This document shows, in pieces, positions 23,029 to 35,499 of a stretch of 64,000 nt of DNA. The first letter of the stretch is position 1. Every line of letters begins with the position of its first letter. The position numbers and the translations under genes are program-made. The stretch is from Henricia sp. BOLD:AAB3569 (Eukaryota; Echinodermata; Asteroidea; Spinulosida; Echinasteridae): NCBI GenBank assembly GCA_037783545.1, contig JBBELK010000397.1, positions 620,001 through 684,000 on the forward strand. The letters are read 5' to 3'. The notes under the pieces were generated by a model that ran no database searches, was not told the origin of the DNA, and worked only from the letters and a program-made list of their open reading frames with translations.

Positions 23029-26000
23029 TACCTGTCTCCTCAGAAAATATCAGAGAATATTTTAAATAGACAGCAGATTGGATGGCACACTGAAGACCAA
23101 TAAAACACTAAAAGCCTCGACGCTTTTCAATACCAAACACACTCAACAGATTACACTAAAACTAGCAATACAAAGATATTGATCAGATATTCAAAGATAC
23201 AAGATGTATCAATATCAATCCGCCGTAATATCTAGACACCTCAACAATGCTATAAAACCAGTGTAGATTATATAGCGAATATATGTATATAGGCCTATAC
23301 GAAGCAGGTGGAATACATACAAAGACGGCCTGTTCACCCTGGGGCAACTCTACGTACCAATTCATGACTTGCCTTCAACTATGCACGGACCAAGTCCAAT
23401 GGTCCAACTGGCCACGACCTGAAATTGCCCTAGGACAACATTTTCTTTCTGTCATGCCGACAATTAAGTCCCCTTCCTCAAAAAGACTAATTTGAAAGGG
23501 ATAGCTTTCTCACTCAACGCGCCATGCCGCCTATAGGCCCGATTCTTTCTAGTCTTTTTGTGTGTGGAGAGCTCAATTCGTATGAAAGAACGTGGCTATT
23601 CAGATAAAATGACTTTTTGGTGTTTTGATCCCGAACTACACGTTCCGGGATTGTTCTGTTCAATGCATGAAAATCCCCATTGTGTCCAACCAACGCCTTC
23701 AACAAAAGTCCTACGCGGGAGAGCTTATATTATTTATATTATTAGATATAGCTTTAAACAAGTAATCAATAAATAATTCAATTACTGAAAGGTGAATTGA
23801 TAAACAGAATGTATTCACTTGGCTTGTTCAGTGTCTAGTCTTGATTTATTTATGCGGGAATACAGTTTTATTTTGACACAGACGACATTTTGTTTTTGTA
23901 AGCCAAATTCATGGCCGTTTTATGAGCGTCTCTATACAATAAACACGAGCCGCGTTCGTTTGGACGGAAAGGGACCCAGCTGGTTCGTTTATTCGTGCGG
24001 ACCAGCTCGCTGGTTGCGCCGCCCCGGGGCGAGAAAACAAAACGAGAAGTCCTGGAACAAAACTCATCAAAATGACCAGCCGATTATCGTTGAGGTTGTC
24101 TCCGCGATAAGAGGATAGTTTATTGGCTCTTCTGGCCTGAGAGCGTCTGATCACATCGTTGTGACGTGCGCAGCTTGCCGATGAGCTATCTGTACTGACG
24201 GGGATGTTTCCCAGTTCGTTTAATATCAGCTTTTGGGGGAAGAATGCATATGAGGCAATGCCAAATGGTCGTGCAGGGTGTGCAAGTCAAAACCTATAAT
24301 TCTTGGAGTGGAAAAGACGCTAATTTGGCCGGACAAGAGTCCCGGCATTGTGCGGTATCTGAAGGGCCGGTGGGATGGGAATACAGTCAAATCTCCAATA
24401 TAACCAGTGTTAGCTGTGTGGGCCCAACTGGCTTTATACCGAATGGAGTGAATGGGAATTGGTAATAAAGCTATAGGGCTACAGAAGGTAATTTAGTTTG
24501 ACACCGTGTGGTAAAAGGCGCGACAGTGGGAAGGCGTGCTCTCAACACCTGGGGGCGCACACCATCCAACGCGTCCCGTAGGTTGGTAAAAGCTAAGTTC
24601 AGCTTGGGTTCTGGGAGGGAGGGAATGTACACCTCTGGCTTGCTTGTGGCCGTTCAACAAAGCATGAAAACCCCGCTTAATGCTTGCTAATCAAACTTGT
24701 AATTACGTCCACGTCTTACTTGCAGCGTTTCAGCGGAGAGCTCACAATAGCGGTTGCACTTTTCACGACTGGTGAATCGCTTGGTTACAAATTACTTGAG
24801 TGATGCGGCGCGATGGTTATTTCGGAGCCGAAAATCGTGTCGTCGATAAAGATTTATACACACGACAAGCCGGCCGCTTTGCAACCCCACACCGGTCGCG
24901 ATAGAAGAAGAAAAAAATACCGTCTGCAATTCAGATTGGTGAAACGATCGGCGTGCCAGACCAAATAGAAAATGGCGGCAACACAATTGGGGAGAACATT
25001 TGGTAAAGCTATCCGGTGTTTCGCGGGCAAAATTGCGCAGACGCATGCGCATCAGGGAAAACAATTAGACGTTCGACTCGCATAACATTTTAAAGGCGCG
25101 CTCGTTGTGTGATTCGGGAAACCAACGTCAACCGAATCATTCCAAGTTGCCCTTGCAATATTTATTGAATCGTGTTGTGCAAAGGTTATCTTTTGGAAAG
25201 CAATGAACGTCAATCAATTTGTAAACAAGAACTTCACCAACAGACAATTTCTTGGAACGTTTGTTTAGAAAACAGCAGGGCTTTGGACATTCATAAAACG
25301 ATTAATGCTGACATGTGTATTTGTGTATTGGACATAAAATCCTTAGTAATAACAACATAACAAGATTTAGAGATGGAGTTATATAGGGGAAACATGTGGC
25401 CGTTGTAACCATGCATGGGGTACGATTTCCAATATGGGCACCAGTGGAGGGCCAGAATTAAGAGACGGGGGTAATAGAGAGGGTACCCTTGCTTCTCCCA
25501 AATTGTCCCCCGGGCCTGGAGGCTCCATGGTACGGCGGTCTGGCTCTGTCCTCGCCCGGTCGGGGATGGTGAGAGTGTTAATTGACATGGCGACGTTCCG
25601 AGTACACACGCCTATTGCTTGGGGACCAGACGGCTTATTACCAATCGCATATGTGCTCATTTTATACACACGGTCCCTTCCCGGCAATCGGACGCCGCTA
25701 ATCAGTGGAAGAAATCGAAGAAATTGCAACTGGAATCCCACAAAACTTTACCCTCACAAACTGTATGAATTATACAGCCCAATTTCCCAAGGCACCCTGT
25801 TCTTCTCTCATCGTCTGCTAGTAATCGAAATCAAACCACGGCGGAAAAAGGGCCGTCAATTTGTGAGTCGCGGTGTGCGCGCGTATCCGCACTGTCAGCA
25901 GCCTTCTATATACTATAGGCTTTCGTTTTGTCCCCATTCGGCAAAACAAAGCTCGTGTTTGTGCATGTATCCAAACCATGGAACTTTCCTCTAGGCCTAT

Positions 26001-26325
26001 TTTAAAGAGCGGCCACGGATTGCGCAAAATGTTGGTCACGATTAGCAAAAAGCCTCACTGTGCCATTTACATTGACCTCAATACAGTGAGAGAAATTTAG
26101 GATGACATTAATTGCATTAAAGTTGCATCCGTGTTTGGGCCGATTTGGGCGTACAATTTTTTTTTTTTAAAGTTAAATAGGTATTTTTCTAGAATAGAAA
26201 AAGTTATCAGCTTTCATTTGGTACCAAGAACGTAAAAATCCGTCAAGGATTAATGCCAGTCGATTAAAAACAAGAAATGATTAAATGGCTGGCAGGTCAT
26301 TTAATCGACAGGGTTATGACGTAAA
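23029..26325. other. non-coding stretch containing a 186-codon open frame
   Basis: No recognised gene. The longest open frame away from Mab21 on this strand apart from that at 54725 is 25434-25994 (186 codons, +). Its first half is GC-rich and overlaps a 120-codon frame on the other strand. Its translation has no recognisable domain, and a run of arginine/lysine comes from a CGG-rich patch. 24790-25100 has several CG-rich words and an AAAATGGCGGCA. I see no repeat-family member here. Confidence 0.35.
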
Positions 26326-26395
26326 TGTACATGTGCGCGTACATGTGTACATTGTACACATACTATGTACATATGAGCGTACGCGCACATGTACA
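26326..26395. repeat. cruciform-capable palindrome with 17-bp perfect arms
   Basis: TGTACATGTGCGCGTAC at 26326-26342 is the exact reverse complement of 26379-26395. The 36-base centre is itself palindromic in part (TGTGTACATTGTACACA). The whole is rich in GTAC and alternating purine-pyrimidine steps. No second copy was seen. Confidence 0.9.
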
Positions 26396-26811
26396 ACATG
26401 TGAAGCACGTTTCAAGAAAAAGGCTTGTATCTCCAATTCCCGACGTCGGAAATTTAAGTTTTTGATATTTTTCGTTACAGAGACACGTAAGCTTTCTAAA
26501 TTCAAAATTTCAAAAATCCTTTCACCGAAACACGGGCAATGCAACTTTAACTGTTTGGAATATTACAGAACAAAAACTTGAGCATAATAGGAATGACATC
26601 ACACTTTATTTACATGTGCGCATTCGGATAGGAGCTCAGGCAGCAAGACGAGTTTGTAGGGTCACAGGGAAATACCCATGTGACGACATTGAATATTAAA
26701 AGCGAAAAGCGAATAAGTATGTGTTAGGAGGCGGAAGGGCAACCTGTAGCTATAGGCGCCAACATACTTACAAAACCTACGACATTAGTTAAAAAAACCC
26801 AATCCACATAC
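26396..26811. other. non-coding stretch
   Basis: Opposing frames at 26285-26581 and 26314-26544 come mainly from the palindrome and AT-rich sequence. No feature recognised. Confidence 0.35.
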
Positions 26812-26895
26812 TGGCCCAGACGAGATTCAAACCACGGCCACAGAGATGAAACTTGAAAGGCAGAGCCAGAGAACGTTATCACTGCACCAACCCCA
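26812..26895 (-). repeat. tRNA-like SINE fragment
   Basis: Read on the minus strand, the sequence has a B-box-like GGTTTGAATCTCG (26821-26833) and, about 50 bases upstream, an A-box-like TTGGTGCAGTG, at the spacing seen in tRNA-derived promoters. No tRNA cloverleaf could be drawn with confidence. Confidence 0.5.
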
Positions 26896-27530
26896 TACCC
26901 ATATTTACGTTGCAAACATACATGTAAAACGATGACGCCAACGCTTTGTTTACATGTGTGCTTGTCTATGGGAGCACAAATGTGACGCCATTGTGTCACA
27001 GATATAATCATTTTAGTGTCCAAGGTGGAGTAAACCGTAAGACAGTGACTTTGCAAAGAGGGATTTATGATTTTGTTCTCCTCATGGTAAAATGACAGTC
27101 CTGGTTAACTGGTGTTTAATAGCCTTGTTTCCGCTAATAATCAGCCTCCCGTGACGCGGTGGGTGAGGTTCGGTCATCGGAGGACACACCACCGTTCCAA
27201 ATTTGAAACCGGAACACCCCTGAAGGTGCTGGCTACTCCTGTGAAGAACCTGTTAACAGCCTATACAGAACCCCGGTGTGGCGTCAACTGACACAGCTGT
27301 GCATGAGAACGTCCATCGCAAACAACTTGGAATCTGACAAAAGCTGACATCAATCTGTTAAACAGAACGCCTATGCAGGGTCTAGAACAAAAACCAGTCA
27401 TTTAAATGACAATACAATGTCGTAGCTTCATACAAAACAAACAATAATGTGTCACTTTGATTCCAAATAGCACTTCATTAGACCCAACTCAGGCCGTAAC
27501 CTACGCCATAAACTGTTGTAAACCTCTCTG
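26896..27530. other. non-coding stretch, no gene recognised
   Basis: No open frame of note other than the end of a 110-codon minus frame covering the SINE fragment. 27120-27330 is moderately GC-rich. Nothing recognised. Confidence 0.35.
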
Positions 27531-28014
27531 TTAAAGCATGGCAGTACACGTGATTGGTATCTCGAAGAATCAGAAATGTTCACGCAATATAAACATGATG
27601 ACGGCAGAAAACTTCACCCTGAAATGGTTTTGTCTTTGAGAAATGAGCAAAACAATTATTTTTCGTCTCGCGAGACGTAAATTTAATTCGCCCCAAAACC
27701 ATTTCGCCCAAGTGCCATTTCGCCCCCAAACCACTTCGCCCAAGTACCATTTCACCCAAAATCACTTCGTCCAAACACTACCTCGCCCAAATGCCACTTC
27801 GCCCGAAAACCACTTCGTGCACAGGCCGTGGTTCAGGGCGAAGTGGTTCAGGGCGAAGTGACTTCAAACCCTTTTTTTTTTACTGTTTTCTCAAAAGTTA
27901 GACGAAGTACGGAGCTGGTTTTTGCTCAGGTTGGTTTTAATCATGCATATCTTCAATCACACTGGGGGATAATACTATTTGTAACAGTTTACCAATCATG
28001 TATATTATCTTTAA
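27531..28014 (-). mobile_element. TTAA-flanked MITE family E, copy 2
   Basis: TTAA at 27531-27534 and 28011-28014 bound inverted ends (AAGCATGGCAGTACACGTGA at the left; the right end is the inverse of ATAATATACATGATTGG). The inside carries the same minisatellite of CGCCCCAAAACCATTT-like units around a CGGCCTGTGCACGAAG-type centre, but inverted relative to the copies at 11334 and 46816. A run of 10 T sits in the unique part. Open frames on both strands are repeat by-products. Confidence 0.88.
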
Positions 28015-28209
28015 ACACACTTTGCTGCATGCCAACTGGACAGATTCGACAAGTGAAACAACCGAACACACATATCTTAATATAGCGCCAAACGGCAGAA
28101 GCTTCCATACAATAGTCCTCCAGACTCAAATCCTATCTAACATGACTGCTGTATGGAGCCGGATGCGTATGGTGCCGCCAACTACCAATTGCAGCCACCG
28201 CCGAGGAAA

Positions 28210-28438
28210 CTGGACAGCGATGCCTAGACTAATTGGCCTGATCGTTACCAGCTACTGACCCCTCACTACACCTGCTTGGACCAAATCGATTACAAAATCG
28301 ATTTATACCAAATCGAAACTGAACAGCGGTGCCTAGGCTAATTGGCCTGATCGTTACCAACTATTGACCTCGCTACACTATACCTGCATGCAACAAATCG
28401 ATTACCGAATCGATAACCAAATCGATACCAAATCGACT
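28210..28438 (+). repeat. two-copy tandem duplication rich in AATCGAT
   Basis: CTGGACAGCGATGCCTAGAC at 28210 is repeated as CTGAACAGCGGTGCCTAGGC at 28319, a 109-base period. Each unit ends in a cluster of AAATCGATT-type words, seven AATCGA words in all over about 160 bases. The copies differ at roughly 10-15 per cent of positions. Confidence 0.8.
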
Positions 28439-28519
28439 TTGGCTAATTCAATGGACCACCCAAACCGATTCCTTTCAGTATAGTCCTACACTATACCAAT
28501 TATATCACCCATACCAGTA

Positions 28520-28756
28520 GCATACCTGCCAACACTGCCGAGTAAAAAAGCGTACTGTAGTGAAACTTGCAACGGTCGAGTTGGTACAACGGTCAAGATG
28601 ACCTTGTACTGCACCCGTTTTCATGTACACAACATATGCGGCGGGCGCGGGGAGTCAGGTCAAGTCGACCGTTTACCAACTGTTCCGATTTTCAACACTT
28701 TTAACACTTAAAAATCGGAACAAATATGATAAAATCGGACTAGTTGGCAGGTATGC
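28520..28756. mobile_element. MITE family F, copy 1
   Basis: Inverted ends GCATACCTGCCAAC and GTTGGCAGGTATGC enclose a GAGTAAAAAAGCGTACTG arm and a mirrored arm with AAAATCGGACTAG. The internal motif CAACGGTCGAGTTGGTACAA and neighbours are shared with 30368-30639. No coding capacity. Confidence 0.85.
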
Positions 28757-29035
28757 AGTATAACTATATTTCGTCTGGAAAATGGACACCAAAACGACAC
28801 TCGCCAACAAAAACTCCTATACCAAACAGGTTTTGTGGCGATTTGATAAGCACCAAATTATCTACACACAAACTAGATGTTACTTTGTATACGTCAACCA
28901 GGATTCTGTTGGCAAAAAGATATCACAAAAATACAAAAGCATATACCACATTGCTTCATTTAATGCAGGTTTTACAGAAACAGAACCACGGAGATTTTAT
29001 TTGGAAGCCAGACGCAAATACACAAACTATAGAAA
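28757..29035. other. unique AT-rich stretch
   Basis: A plus-strand frame of 118 codons (28744-29100) and an overlapping one of 86 codons resemble nothing known. They are likely chance frames in A-rich DNA. Confidence 0.35.
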
Positions 29036-29339
29036 GATATAAAGCACGTATAGGCCTGTATGGTTGTGTTGATATAACGAACATCAGAGTCCCGCTGTAG
29101 TAGATATAAATAAAACCGCCGCAACAGATATAACACAACAGTATAAAGATATACCAATATGCAGCCGAGTCGATATACAGCGAATATCTCAAGAGACTAC
29201 TTCTGAAGATATAACAGACAGAATGGTTAATGTATGCGCGCTATTAAACAAAACGCCAGAGGGGAACATTTTGGATTATACATAGCAGATATTACCAGAA
29301 ATACCATGAGATATTTTACAGACCTGCAGGGCAGATATA
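29036..29339 (+). promoter_or_regulatory. GATATA motif cluster, possible regulatory DNA
   Basis: GATATA occurs at 29036, 29071, 29103, 29127, 29148, 29172, 29208 and 29334, all on the plus strand, with GATATT at 29288. Spacing in the first seven is 21-36 bases. Under even base use fewer than one would be expected in this length. It could be a decayed tandem repeat or a homotypic binding-site cluster. Confidence 0.35.
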
Positions 29340-30367
29340 GCGAAGGTAGAAGAAATCGCCTATAAGTATTAGCAAAATACATGCACTGGTATCTCTCTGA
29401 ATCAGACAAAGGCCGGTAGGGAAACTGTCCGTTTGTATCTTTCAAGAAATGTAGCACAATTTGTCAATGGTAGATGCTCCAATGAAATGAACAGAATATA
29501 GAAAGTCGGGCATTCTTTTATTTTTAGTTCAATATCACAAGGAAAAACCACACGTCTCGTAAAATGTTGCTCCGGAACGATAGCCGATAGACACGTGCGT
29601 GTGTGTGTGAGCAAAACTCCCCAACAATATTTACCCATTAACGCAACACTGACAGAATGATTACATAAACAGGACACTGGTTCATTGTGGGGCGAAAGAC
29701 TGGAACTACACAGAACCGAGATTTATTTGGGTGTGGTTTATGAGGACATTTTAAAAGTGATAACTGACACGGTGTCGGTATGTATGTGTATTACACTGCA
29801 GTTTTGCGCGGAGTTTTGTGCGTTGGACAAGTGAAGTATTCATTTTCATTATGACAACAGTGTTTGCGTTAAACCGTTAATTTGGGTGGATTTATGGAGA
29901 TCAGTTAGACGTGATTTGCGATGTGAATACCAGAGTGCGCGTTTTGTGCCGAGGGTTTGGCATTAACGACTACAGAGCGAGGTTTCGGCACGACGAGCGG
30001 GCTTTGCACCTTGCTGTTATTGCTGAAAGATTTAGGCTAATGTATACCACAGGATTACGTGATAATATGCCGCCCTCTGCCGACAGAAGAAAACCACAGA
30101 CAATGCTGGAATGTTGACCACTTTTTAAACAAAAAAACTTGACAAACAACTTAGTCAAGAATTTTTGAATTTGGGCGTTTGTAGAACTAGTTGGTCCAAT
30201 TTTCTTGGATTTAACTTTCCCTTATTCTGTAGGCAACGCGCGTGCGCAGTGTGTGATTCAAAACAGAGACATTTCATTGGTGCAGCCATGTGCGCTCGCG
30301 TTTCCGATACGCGCAACGCGCTTCCCGGCTCATCTGTGGTTTGAGTGACGACTGTATAGTTAAATAT
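29340..30367. other. non-coding stretch, no gene recognised
   Basis: Minus-strand frames of 76-103 codons overlap one another without recognisable similarity. A short GT repeat lies at 29594-29610. Nothing else seen. Confidence 0.35.
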
Positions 30368-30639
30368 GCATACCTGCCAACATTGCCGAGTAAAAAAATC
30401 GGACTGTAGTGACCCTTGCAACGGTCGAGTTGGTACAACGGTCAAGTTGACCTTGTATTGCACCACAGATATTCATTAAAATTGCTGTGTACTGCACCCG
30501 TTGACATGTACACAACACATGCGGCGCGCGCGGAATTCAGGTCAAGTCGACCGTTCCGATTGTTCAAATTTTCAACACTTTTAACACTTTTAACACTTCG
30601 GAACAAATACGATAAAATCGGACTAGTTGGCAGGTATGC
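30368..30639. mobile_element. MITE family F, copy 2, abutting family G
   Basis: Same ends as at 28520 (GCATACCTGCCAAC ... GTTGGCAGGTATGC) and the same interior. It carries an extra stretch (about 30460-30490) and a triplicated TTTTAACACTT near 30570-30600. It ends one base before family G at 30641. Confidence 0.85.
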
Positions 30640-30640
30640 A

Positions 30641-30933
30641 TATGTGACCCGCTCTGGAAAAAGGTAGTATAAGCATGGGTATAAGTCACGCAGGATAGGT
30701 CGAGTTTTCGCGCTCATTAAAATACAAAAATACAATAAAAATTCCTGGCATAGGCCTACAGTCCCCAGATACCGCCTGAAATGTCCGTGCTACGCCTGGA
30801 ATTTCCATTGTGTTTTGGTATTTTAATGAGCGTGGATTTGCCACAGATTTGTACGTATGGTCGTGAAAACTCGACCTATCCTGCGTTATAGCCATGCTTA
30901 TACTACCCTTTTGCATGCAGAGCGGGTCACATA
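30641..30933. mobile_element. palindromic MITE family G, copy 1 (about 293 bp)
   Basis: Left end TATGTGACCCGCTCTGGAAA is mirrored by GAGCGGGTCACATA at the right. The two arms pair over most of the length (for example CTCATTAAAATACAAAAATAC with its inverse near 30810-30835). The centre holds the CAGGCGG/CCGCCTG words common to all three copies. Others at 45430 and 51773. No coding capacity. Confidence 0.88.
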
Positions 30934-32689
30934 TAGTTCGACCAGTCCGTCGAACGATGGGTTATATTCGTTGTTCGAGGGATCAACCTTGCCCTTGATT
31001 CCTTCAAAATGGCACTTTGTGCATACATGGGATCTAGTATTGTCATCGTTTGCACGCGATATTATATATACTACTCAAAGAGTGTCTGATGTGATATTTG
31101 GTATAGGGTAAAAAATGTTATTGAATGCAAGAAATAATGTGTTTATTGATCCATTGTGTGAAAACAGAATTTTATTAGCAACTTGCATAATTTTCAGCAG
31201 TTCAGAAAAAAATATTAGAAATAGTAAGTGATTCTTATACTAGGCCGAAATAGCAAGTTTTGAGTAGTACATACAAATATTCTTTCCCTCCTGAATATTA
31301 AATATATATTTTGCAGCAATGGCGGATTAAGCTCTGTTCAAGTTGATTTTTTCAAGTTCAATGACATTTCACTGTGTCTAATCACAGCAGGTGAACCCAT
31401 CGTGCAAACTGGCCAGCGGATGGAATGATGTATTCCTATAGCGTGTCCCAGCAGAATCATTACCGGGCGAGCGCGTCATCAAGCCCCGGTCTTGACTTAC
31501 ACTGGCACGGTAAGAACAGCAAAATTGCATCAACCGAAGTGCTTGAAACATGACGATGCCGCGCGATGCACAAAGTCGGTTTCTCCGCTTTAAAAAGTGT
31601 AATCCACACGTTGCAATAACTCAATTTGGTAATGCTATAACTTTTGGTGGTTATTTTTGAGCCGAGGTTAATGTTTTGTGGCAATAACCATATATAAGTA
31701 CATGGCGCATACTCCGTGTTCTTTTAACGGATGTTTTACGCTATACACGTTCGGTTGTTAGATTTTGGATCGTGTTTCTAAGTGGGGATTTTATAGGAGA
31801 ATTCGAGGTTTCTACCACCGGCTATAGTATAGCCCTTGGGCAAAATGCGTGGAGGAAAAAAAACCGACGGCAATGACCGAGGGAAAGCGTGTGGCGCATC
31901 CGGCAACCGCCGCGGGGCAAACGGTGGATAGTATTAGAAAGAACGGAGCATAAAAAGCCTGCTCGCTTTAAAAACCCCTCTAAAAAGGGTCGCCGAGATT
32001 GCTTCATTAAAGCACTGAATAGACAGATAGTACAACTAGTGCACAAAATATCGCCCGGGCTTTGAAATGGTATATCACAAAACGGGGAATAATTAGCGGG
32101 GACAATGCGGACTGGCGCTGGTTTGTGGCCGCAAATAATAAATTCTGAGGCGGAAAGCTAAAAAAGGCGGAGTGATAACAAAACAGTCTAAGTTACAATC
32201 CATCATCCAGGGGCCAACTGTTGGCATATTAGCCCCGGGGCGATATACAGCTAGCAGGAGGAGTATAGCGTGTCTTCCAGGTGGTTTATGGGGATGAGGA
32301 CGAGGGGTTGAAGAGGCGGCGTGGAGCGGGGGCCTGTCACCGTCATTTAGCGAAGAGGAAGCCGAGACGGGAGCCGAAGGGACGGGGCAATACGCTTTGA
32401 TCGGACCGCTCTTTCTTCAGTCACACTTCATATCCGGAGCAAAGTGACGGGCCGGCTTCGGGAGGAAAAGGGACGACGACAAAAAAAGACAAAATAGAAG
32501 TCGCCCCTTTCGCGGGAAGCTGATTAGAAAAGCTGCATGGACGGGAAAAGAAATGTTAATTCCCGGATTCTGTGGTATATTATTGCCGTTCTATGGGTTT
32601 CTCAAAGGGGTTTAGGTGATTCCCAGTATAGGCCTATACTAAACTGGTGAAAAATAAAAACTTAATGAAAATCGTAAAACAAAAAAAAC
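30934..32689. other. non-coding stretch with a GC-rich end
   Basis: No gene recognised. 31840-32530 is GC-richer and purine-rich. One frame near 32293-32445 reads through GAAGAGGAAGCCGAG-type codons as an acidic stretch, but has no recognisable domain and no convincing splice context. Confidence 0.35.
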
Positions 32690-32810
32690 CCTGAAATTAA
32701 GTGTCTCGCCCAAGGACACAAAAACGTTGGCGCAAGTGGGACTCGAACCTATCACCTCTAAATCACAATGTGAAGCACTAGACCACAATGTGAAGCACTA
32801 ATTAAGACTA
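32690..32810 (-). repeat. tRNA-derived SINE fragment
   Basis: On the minus strand, a perfect B-box-like GGTTCGAGTCCC (32738-32749) is followed by GTGTCCTTGGGCGAGACACT, the CTTGGGCAAGGCAC-type motif found after the tRNA part of many invertebrate SINEs and also seen at 60526-60700. The tRNA part carries a 17-base direct duplication, CACAATGTGAAGCACTA, at 32764 and 32784 (20-base period). Confidence 0.7.
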
Positions 32811-35499
32811 AGCTCTATAGCACGCATACAACATTGCTTAATTTATTGTCATTCATTCACCAGCAGAATTTCATTCTTTTTTTAACCCTAGACGTTTAAC
32901 ATTTCACAAAACAATATTTACCGAATTATTTTGGCACCGAGTATTTTTGCACGTGTAAATGCATGCACATGCCTATTACAATTATTTTAGCCTGAACGAG
33001 TTAATCAAACATAGGGCCTATAGCAAATCAAATCAAATCGAAATCAAGAGGAGCAAAACACTAGTAAAAACCGAATAATAATATAAAGATCAAATGATCA
33101 TATGTTCGCTTTTCAATTTCCAGTCAACGGGAAAGGGACTCAGCGTGAAAACGTGTTCTGCACAGAGGGGGTCTCTTTGACATTTTATCGGCCGTGAAAC
33201 CACGCCAACAATACGCTCCGTGAATTGGCCTTTTGCGTGTAACATTTGATAATAGCTATAGTACCCCAAATTCCTCACTGTCAAACGGAGGCGCAGTTTA
33301 GAAAGTCACACACTACGTTGTTGTTGCTACGTGGTGCAAGCCGATGCCTAGCAACCAAAAGTCTGGTTGCTTTATGCCATTCTCTCCTATAGGGTGAAAT
33401 ACGATATTGATCTTGTGCTTCACACCTGCCGCGTGCACCACATAGCAACAAAACATTAAAAGTGTGCATGTGAAAGGGACACGCAAAAGAGGTAATTTTG
33501 CGGAACATGCAAAAGAGGTAATTCCCAAACGCGAATTCACACAAACAGTGCACCTCCAAATCTGGGCATGCAAAAAAAAATACAACTGAAAAACCATGTC
33601 AAAACTGAAGTTCAAGACGATGTCCACGATGAATGATCGATTCATTCTGAATGAAAACCACGTATTAACACTTAATAACTTCGGTGCCAATGCCGATGCC
33701 ATTGACTTCACGAGGAGTCAAACCAAATTGGGAAATCGGCACGCGCAGACATCGAGGGAAGCACCCGTGTATTGTGAGAGACAGCACGGCCTTTGACGAG
33801 CAGGGATGTTCGGACCGCTGGGACTACCTGAGAAATTAGCTCAGTTTGGGTGCAAGATTTGGGAGGTCACTGACAGCCAGCCGTGAACACCTGGCTTATG
33901 ATAGGGTTCACGGGATGAGCTGTCACCTGATTTGACCCTTAACGCGACCGACACGGTGGCTAATTTCACCCACGCGTGGACCGAAACAACCCGGGCAACA
34001 CCCGATTAGGTGTCTCATCAATTTGGAGCAGTGCGTGCATAAGGGCGCCGTACGTCCAAAGTTGTCAACGTTTTCACAGTTCTAGTATTTTTCAACTCCC
34101 TCCCCCAAAACACATTTTTCTGTCATACCCTAAAATGTCAACATTTTACAGCGTATGCATATAAAGTCATACGCGGCCTTCAAACCCCTCCCCCTTAATA
34201 ATTTCTATACTCTTTGTACAACCGTGAAAATGTCAACAAAAATGACTTGGGCGCCCCAAACTTCATAGTTTTTCTGAGCTCAATTTTTGAGAGTTAAAAC
34301 AAGAGCTGTCAACCCTCCCTGATTTTCAAACAAATTCCCTATAGAAAAATTGCCGAACTTGCGAGTTCTGAAAAATGAAAACCCCTCCTGAATTGTCCAC
34401 TAACAACCTCAGAGATTTTGAGATGTGTCTGAAGTCAGAAAACCAACCTATTTTCCGGGTATCTTCTCCAAAATGAGGGAGGGTTGGTAATAGCTCTGCA
34501 TGTAAAATTTAAAGTTTGCTCAAAATATTTTCCATATAGTCGACAATTTGATTGTCATTACAAAACAATGCTACCTTTCGGATAAAGTGCTATAGCCCTT
34601 TACTGCATGTATTGTGTGTGATACAGGAAAACTATATTTCTATAGGCCTAGGCCTAGGCCTAGACAACTTTGCTTAATTCAAAAATATGCTTAGCCCATT
34701 TCTTTGATGTACGACTTAACAGTATTTCACTGTGTGTATACATCTATATAACCAATACAACAACACAAACTTCAGCACCGTGAACCATGAAAATCTTGGT
34801 TAGACATATTGGTAACGACAATAATTGTGTAACTTGGGGTGTTTTTCTATTTGCGAACAATCCGGTTCAATTTCATGCCAGAACTAAAATTGACTCCGGG
34901 TTTAGTGTAGCCACCATGCAGAAGCGGACAGCCGAGGCCATGTATACGGGGACCGCGCGACGTTCACCCGGGGCAAAACTACGAAGACAAACCCCCAGCA
35001 GTCCCGTGAGCTCAAAGGAAAAATCAGCCAGCATTATGATCATAATTTGGGCAGAGAAAAGGCTGACGCCACCATGTCGGGATGTTGGTTTTCAGACGGG
35101 CGAACAGGCCCGCAAGGTGTGTGCACTAACCCGCTTTGGGGTTGTAGTTCTTTATCATGAAGAATACAAAAATGAAAGCGAAAAGTGTGACCCACTTAAA
35201 TTATTATCCGTGGAATGAAGAGAATTTGATGGAACAGACAGGGAAGGGAATGAAATAAGAAAGTTTTGCATAAGACCGCGTTTTTGGTGTCGTAACATGG
35301 AAAGCTCAGCAACTTAAAATGTTGCACTCCAACTGCACTTGCATTCTAGACTACACGGAGTCATTTAGACTCGAAAATACAAATACATATTGTGTAGACT
35401 TTATGCAAAAAGTGTGCATACAAGGTCGACAAAAATGGCTAGTCCTCGAAAACTGAATTCACAAATCGAATAAGACCCGTCTAAAATACCCAGCAACCA
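32811..35499. other. non-coding stretch, no gene recognised
   Basis: Frames at 33313-33711 (132 codons, -) and 34787-35218 (143 codons, +) show no domain I know. A 15-base direct duplication, GCAAAAGAGGTAATT, lies at 33483 and 33509. 34636-34662 has three overlapping TAGGCCTA octamers in a row. Otherwise no feature. Confidence 0.35.

Noticed and set aside
25434-25994. 186-codon frame as a gene
   Set aside because: No recognisable domain, overlapped by an opposite-strand frame, composition driven by a GC-rich patch.
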